A stretch of 64,000 bases of DNA from Gonapodya prolifera JEL478 (taxonomy: Eukaryota; Monoblepharomycota; Monoblepharidomycetes; Monoblepharidales; Gonapodyaceae): positions 1,237,737 to 1,301,736 of the forward strand of contig KQ965731.1 in NCBI GenBank assembly GCA_001574975.1. Reading direction: 5' to 3'. Positions 59,503-64,000 of the stretch are shown piece by piece. The position numbers were made by a program, and so were the translations under genes. The notes below the pieces were generated by a model. It saw only the letters and a list, made by a program, of their open reading frames with translations, ran no database searches and was not told the origin of the DNA. The stretch's first letter is position 1, and the number at the start of each line of letters is the position of its first letter.

Positions 59503-60597
59503 TCAAACACTCGCTGCCATCGGTGGTACCGACATCTCGGCGAGTTGGTGGTCGGGTGTTTTCTCTTCCTTGGGCACTACTCGTTGAAACCGACGGGCAA
59601 GTCCGAGTTTGGTGGCGAGTCGCTCCTTTGCGAGGTGTAAGTATTTGCCCACCTTGGTGCGCGGATGAGTCCGTTTTCTGAGGGGATATGCAAACACGAG
59701 AACTCACTATAAAGGAAATGACGAAGGCGACTGGCAGAGCAAGGTAGTACACTACATTGCTCGTCTTATGGTAGTCCATGAAGGGATACGTCCACATCCC
59801 CGGATGGGTAGCCTTTTGCGTGGCCCGATGTGAGGCAAATGGACACGCTCATAGTACGCTTGGGGCTCTTACAGTAAAGATCCATGACCAAAACATCCAT
59901 AGAAGAACAATCACCAGGATCAGAGGTATGTGTGTGAACATTAGGTGGTCCCATCGATTCAGAATGACGTCAACATAAATGAATAGCAACTCCAGGCCAT
60001 GCTTGCTCAAGTTGTTCCAGTACGCGGCCTGACTTGACCACACTGAAGGTGCAAGGACCGTCCAGAAAACAGCCACTACCTGAAACGCTGATGAGGGGGT
60101 AGGTGTGGTGGAAAGGAAAGAACAGAAACTCACAACAGGATGAAACGCCACCGCGCTCTCATACAAGTACCACAGTGCTAAGTTAAAGCCCCAGTGCCAT
60201 TTATCGAGCGTCCAGTTTTCTACACCACGAAAGTAAATTAATGTGTGGAACGAGATAACCCCAAAGTAGACAATGAGTCCGAAGTAGGTCATATCGGTGA
60301 AATACTAACGGGTCGAGATAAGTCGTCGTTCGAGAGCGACGCTTCTAGATTCACTTCCTACGCACCTGAGCCCACGACCAAAAGCCAAGGGGCGAACGAG
60401 ACGCCTGAACCCACGTGTAGACATGCACAACTTGAATCATGAGAGGGCAACAGATAGCTCGAGTCCAAATCATATGAGAGACTTGCGCAATAGCTCTTAC
60501 TGATGCCATAGAGCAGAAAAAGTACTCGAACGCATAGCAGCACCGACGTTGGTACAATGAAACTGGAGACTGGTCTGACAGGGTCGAACAGATCCAT
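59503..60597 (-). CDS. Multipass membrane protein, FAR-17a/AIG1- or Rolling-stone-like
   Basis: The start is the ATG at 60597 (MDLFDPVRPVSSFIVPTSVL); the stop is at 59503. Hydrophobic spans in order: VLLCVRVLFLLYG; YFGLIVYFGVISFHTLIYF; WGFNLALWYLYESAVAF; VVAVFWTVLAPSVW; HGLELLFIYVDVIL; IPLILVIVLLWMFWSWIFTV; VVYYLALPVAFVISFIV. The order His-rich loop, then HxxL/W-rich spans, then GMWTYPFMDYH resembles six-span proteins of the AIG1/FAR-17a and Rolling stone groups, but assignment is tentative. The second exon (near 60360-60480) is open in two frames, so residues 35-90 are uncertain. The C-terminal tail is basic and cytosolic-looking. Confidence 0.65.
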
Positions 60598-60654
60598 CCT
60601 ATGGCGATCTTTGTTCAATGGTCTCCTTGTCGTCGTGGAATCGTCATCTTTGTC

Positions 60655-60846
60655 CTACCGATGCCACTTCCAAATCTTGTAGCTGAAGGTCTTTGGGTCG
60701 GTTGGCCCTCCCTTGGACCGCTGCGACGGCGATGCGGCATCCATCGTGCGCCCAAAGTCCAGGGCTTGCTGAGCTTCGGTCATGGGATCCCCTTCCGCAA
60801 GGTGACGCAGGTTGCAGAGAGGAGAAAGGTCGGCGAGGTCGGACAA
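60655..60846 (-). CDS. C-terminal exon of a possible small protein
   Basis: The frame ends RSKGGPTDPKTFSYKIWKWH at 60655 and reads as ordinary globular sequence (LRHLAEGDPMTEAQQALDFG). A candidate first exon, ATG near 61110 (MASRYWPTWAGGKNVSAS), has a GTAAGG donor but is out of phase with the acceptors I tried. Unrecognised. Confidence 0.3.
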   Translation of the reverse strand: MSDLADLSPLCNLRHLAEGDPMTEAQQALDFGRTMDAASPSQRSKGGPTDPKTFSYKIWKWHR

Positions 60847-61164
60847 GAAACCCCTCCGCCGATCGCCTGAGATTTACGCCGCTGGTCCCTGCATAAAATG
60901 TCCAGATCGATATTCTGACTATCGACTGGGTGATTCAAGAGTGTACAGCATGTCTGCGTCTTGTGCGAAACTTCCACCCCGCTGGCGTATGGCAGTAACC
61001 GCAATTGAACGAAATGAAAACAAAACAACATCGCCCAAACGCTCTTCCCTTACTTGCTCGCGGACACATTCTTGCCGCCTGCCCACGTTGGCCAATACCG
61101 TGAGGCCATAAGATACGCGAAAGTCGGAGATACACGATCATCCAGCACTATCGCGAGCTTCGCA

Positions 61165-61410
61165 TCACAGAAATGCCTCTAATTGCGTCTGCGCATGGGA
61201 TTCCGTGTCCAGCGTTTGGAAGAAGCGAGCAATGTATTCAAAGTGCGCGGGAGGGAAGAGGTTAGACCTTGGAAGGGCGAAATCGTTGGTAGGCGAAGTG
61301 CGAAGGACGTGTTTATGGAGTGGGAGAGAGTGGGTCATCGTTACCGACGGGGATACTAGACGAAGAAAAGTGAATGATGTGACGTCAAGATGCAAGGAGA
61401 ATGCCAACAT
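61165..61410 (-). CDS. Possible small protein, unrecognised
   Basis: An 81-codon frame with an ATG at 61410 and an internal ATG at 61338. It ends FEYIARFFQTLDTESHAQTQ plus LEAFL. The composition is protein-like but no family is recognised, and it could be an exon of a larger gene. Confidence 0.25.
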   Translation of the reverse strand: MLAFSLHLDVTSFTFLRLVSPSVTMTHSLPLHKHVLRTSPTNDFALPRSNLFPPAHFEYIARFFQTLDTESHAQTQLEAFL

Positions 61411-61806
61411 TTGGCTGTATTTTGCTTTTTGTCAAAGAAAGATTTACAATTTTGCAGAGATCTATCGAATTCGAGAGTATAAGACAACCAAACTGTCTCT
61501 TCACATCAAGTCGCTATTGGCGTAAGGAAGTATGGTATGGAAGTGACGGGAGTTACATTGTACTACCCATTTTCTGTGTGTAGTGTTGCGGGGCCAACTA
61601 ACATTATGGCTTGGGTCAACCTCAACTTGGACGTAATCAATTAATCAATTGATCAGACTGAGTTTGAGGTTCAGACATCCCAGCAAACATGTATCTCCGG
61701 ATGATGCTGGAGCCGTGACCCGCAAGATGAACTCTGTTGCAAAACAATTTCTGAAGTCCAGCGCATAAGAATCAACCATACAGAACTTGTGGAGCAAAAC
61801 TTAAAC

Positions 61807-63810
61807 TTACAATGTGGTGTGCTTCGACTTGCGGATCAAAGTATCGGAAGATTTTGGGGAGAACCTCTCATCGCTTGTGGATGACTCCGTTGCTCGAGAC
61901 AGAGACCTTTCCGAAGGAAGACGGCACGAACTCACACAATACCCCTCTCCCCATAGACCCCATGACTCCAAAACGGCGCGAAAGCTCGCTAAAATTGCTA
62001 TAGAGAAAGTCAATACTGTTCCTCATTCTATGGAACATGTAACGAAGTATTAACCTTCCGGGTTGCCAGCGACGTAGGTATCAGCCAGAGGCAGAACCGA
62101 GCTCGCTTGTATCCTCCCTGTAGCATCCTTCTCGAATGGAAGCAAGAGATTTGAAAGTAATAATATTTGCCGCGACCTAGAAAGCCCTTCAACAATCAAT
62201 CGTCGAAAGCTCTCCGCGATGGGCTGGGGCAGTCGCGTCGATGTGTCGGCATAGGAAGCTCCATCTTCGTAAAACCTCTTTTCGAGCAATTGGTCCATTA
62301 CACCAGAATCGGGGTTCAGTTCGCCAAGCGTCCTGACAGGACTGTCGGCGAAGAGGGAGGAATGAATAATGGCAAGCGTGTACTTTGGACTCAAGACAAA
62401 CTATTTAGTTTGAAAGCTACTCCAATTTGATGATTGTGACTTACAGTTTATCGCAATCGTATTGTTTCCAGTTTAGTTGGGGCGCATTTGCAAAGGTTTT
62501 CAGTTCGCGCGTAAGATCGACTTCCAGAATAGAGCACAGCATGGTCAAGAGGCAAAACTCTAGGCGATTATGTCCTTCACGTAATTAAGCAGATAGGCAA
62601 GAGTCTCCTCGTCGATGACAACGTTTGAACTCATTCTCGGATGCAGGTCCTGCATTCGCTGATGAAATTCTAGCATTCAATGTTGGTAGTCCGTGGCCTC
62701 AGCTTCTGTAAAGTAGTCCAGTCCTGCGCAGGTGGCATTCAGCTTTGTGGAAATCGCGTCAATCTGCCGGGCCATCGCTTTTGTGGGCCCAATGTCCACG
62801 ACGCAGGTGAAGCGGTTGCCAGCCAGATCCTTGATCTTGTCAATTTGTGCCTTATAATGAATTGATGTGAGATAGTTGAAATTCGAGCAAAAGACACCGC
62901 AACGACCAACCATCTCGCTTGCAACAAGTATGTGCTCGAGTGCAGACTAAAAGATCAATCGGTGAGCGTCAAACTTTCATAAATTAAAGATATTCGAACA
63001 AGCAGCTCTTACCTCTGTGACCTCAAAGGGAACTCGAGCAGAAGCGCGCCAATAGTACTACAAGAGGTACTTTTCCTATAAAAACACATAACCAGTTTGG
63101 TCGTTTTTCTCCTAAAAGAAATGAAGCGTGCGATCACGTACCCCGTTATTCCACACAGGTAGCGACATTCGCCCTTCCTCCCCCACCCGGCTTCCAGGTT
63201 CGGTGCGAAATATACAGAAAATTCTGGCCGCGAGCCCGTCCAAGTCCGCATCCCCCAAAATACGTCCAAGAAGGAACGAAGGTTCGCCTCCTCTGCTATG
63301 AATTCCAAAGCTACACCTGGCCAGGAGAGAGTAAGAGGTCGTATTTTGTTTTCCCACACCAGCACTTTGTCGGTGAAGAGTCCGAAAAGGGGAGGGTCGG
63401 TTTTGTTGGGGGGCATGAAACCAATGGCAGTAGCGACAACAGCGATTTGGATTCGCGCAGCCTTGTTTGAGCACACAATTTGTTCCCATGTTCAAAGCGC
63501 CCGAGCTAGCAGACAGGTGCGACGCCGTACTTGCTGGAGTCGTGGTCGCCAGTACTGCTGGTTGTGGAAGGGTGCCCGCCGGGTTTGCTGGAGCCATCGA
63601 ATTTGGGATCAAGCTGTGCTGGTTCAGCTGGTCGTGAAAGGGTGACGTGTCGGACTGTTGCACAAAGGATGAAGCGTTTATGGAAGCTTCCGCCGATTGT
63701 TCGCCCTCGTTAGAGTGGTCCTCCATGAAAAACGATGAAGAATAATTGTGCTGTACAAGAAAGAAGTGAAAGGAAGCAAGCTCGGTTCGACGCATACTGC
63801 AAAAATCCAA
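61807..63810 (-). CDS. Unresolved minus-strand coding region
   Basis: Several blocks look coding. There is a Ser/Asn/Gln-rich N-terminal stretch near 63720-63500 (ASINASSFVQQSDTSPF). Next is a block near 63460-63120 open in all three frames, one containing GVALEFIAEEANLRSFLDVF. Then SALEHILVASEMVGRCGVFC and DKIKDLAGNRFTCVVDIGPT near 62950-62690, MLCSILEVDLTRELKTFANA near 62540-62470, and a helix-rich exon near 62390-62055 (LFADSPVRTLGELNPDSGVM). A final frame ends at 61807. I could not splice these into one phase-consistent model and do not recognise a family. It may be one long gene running off toward the right edge. Confidence 0.3.
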
Positions 63811-64000
63811 AGTCGTCGCACTTACAAGGGCGTAAAACCAACCAACACGTTTCCAGGGTGACTTTTGCTACAAGGAGAAGCGTCTGGGAGGTGGTGAGCT
63901 GTCGGATCAGAACAGAATCGATCAGCGAAAGTGATGGTGTGAGGCCAGCAAAGATAAAACGACAGCACAGCAGCACTACACCACGTACCGTGCTCAGCAA
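63811..64000. other. Right window edge, unassigned
   Basis: The minus strand is open here with hydrophobic segments (for example LTTSQTLLLVAKVTL), perhaps the 5' part of the unresolved gene or its neighbour. It cannot be settled at the edge. Confidence 0.3.

Noticed and set aside
1-64000. Basidiomycete or ascomycete origin
   Set aside because: Short introns and the DOPA dioxygenase first suggested a mushroom, but CCDC146, DRC4 and CFAP20DC require a flagellated lineage.
1-64000. CRISPR arrays, bacterial operons, rRNA genes, intact transposases or reverse transcriptases
   Set aside because: None seen; no regularly spaced identical repeats and no element-type coding regions were recognised on either strand.

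Overview
The window is nuclear DNA of a zoosporic (flagellated) fungus, most likely a chytrid. Genes are intron-dense: most introns are 55-130 bases with GTRNGT donors, and several micro-exons occur. There is a fungal-specific transcription-factor domain, a Fus1-like SH3 protein and a GPI-anchored secreted protein. There are also three genes known only from organisms with cilia or flagella: CCDC146/MBO2, DRC4/GAS8 and CFAP20DC. Ordinary yeasts, moulds and mushrooms lack these. About 27 genes lie on both strands. Some pairs are tightly divergent (start codons 65-75 bases apart at 4.7 and 29.6 kb). Coding spans below were built by reading splice sites by eye and checking phase; exon lists are given where I completed them.

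Layout. 0-12 kb: the end of a Ser/Pro-rich protein, a LigB-type extradiol dioxygenase, the Mediator kinase CDK8/Ssn3, a coiled-coil protein and a Fus1-like membrane SH3 protein. 12-21 kb: CCDC146, a large secreted modular protein with three copies of one domain, and a DOPA 4,5-dioxygenase. 21-29 kb: a gene-poor stretch with dispersed repeats, a transcription factor without a visible zinc cluster, another gap, and a 2OG-Fe(II) oxygenase. 29-35 kb: DRC4 with a 704-base repeat-bearing intron, and a two-pass membrane protein with a PPxY tail. 35-37.4 kb: a small accessory stretch with an unusual secreted repeat-peptide precursor between two unresolved gene models. 37-47 kb: GST-like protein, peroxisomal-type enoyl-CoA isomerase/hydratase, a damaged MFS transporter, RACK1, and a SET methyltransferase with His/Asp-rich inserts. 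47-57 kb: FAD oxidoreductase, HSL-type alpha/beta hydrolase, Mediator subunit Med18, a GPI-anchored Cys-rich protein, and a tandem SDR protein whose second half looks catalytically dead. 57-64 kb: CFAP20DC, a multipass membrane protein, and poorly resolved minus-strand coding.

The most striking object is the minus-strand gene at 35603-36199. It has a clean signal peptide, a short pro-region and five tandem 15-17-residue units with the core [SAP]GPSxxGxGH. That core closely resembles plant PIP/CEP-type signalling peptides, so the gene reads as a multi-copy secreted peptide precursor. This may be mimicry of a plant hormone or a fungal pheromone; neither is shown by sequence alone.
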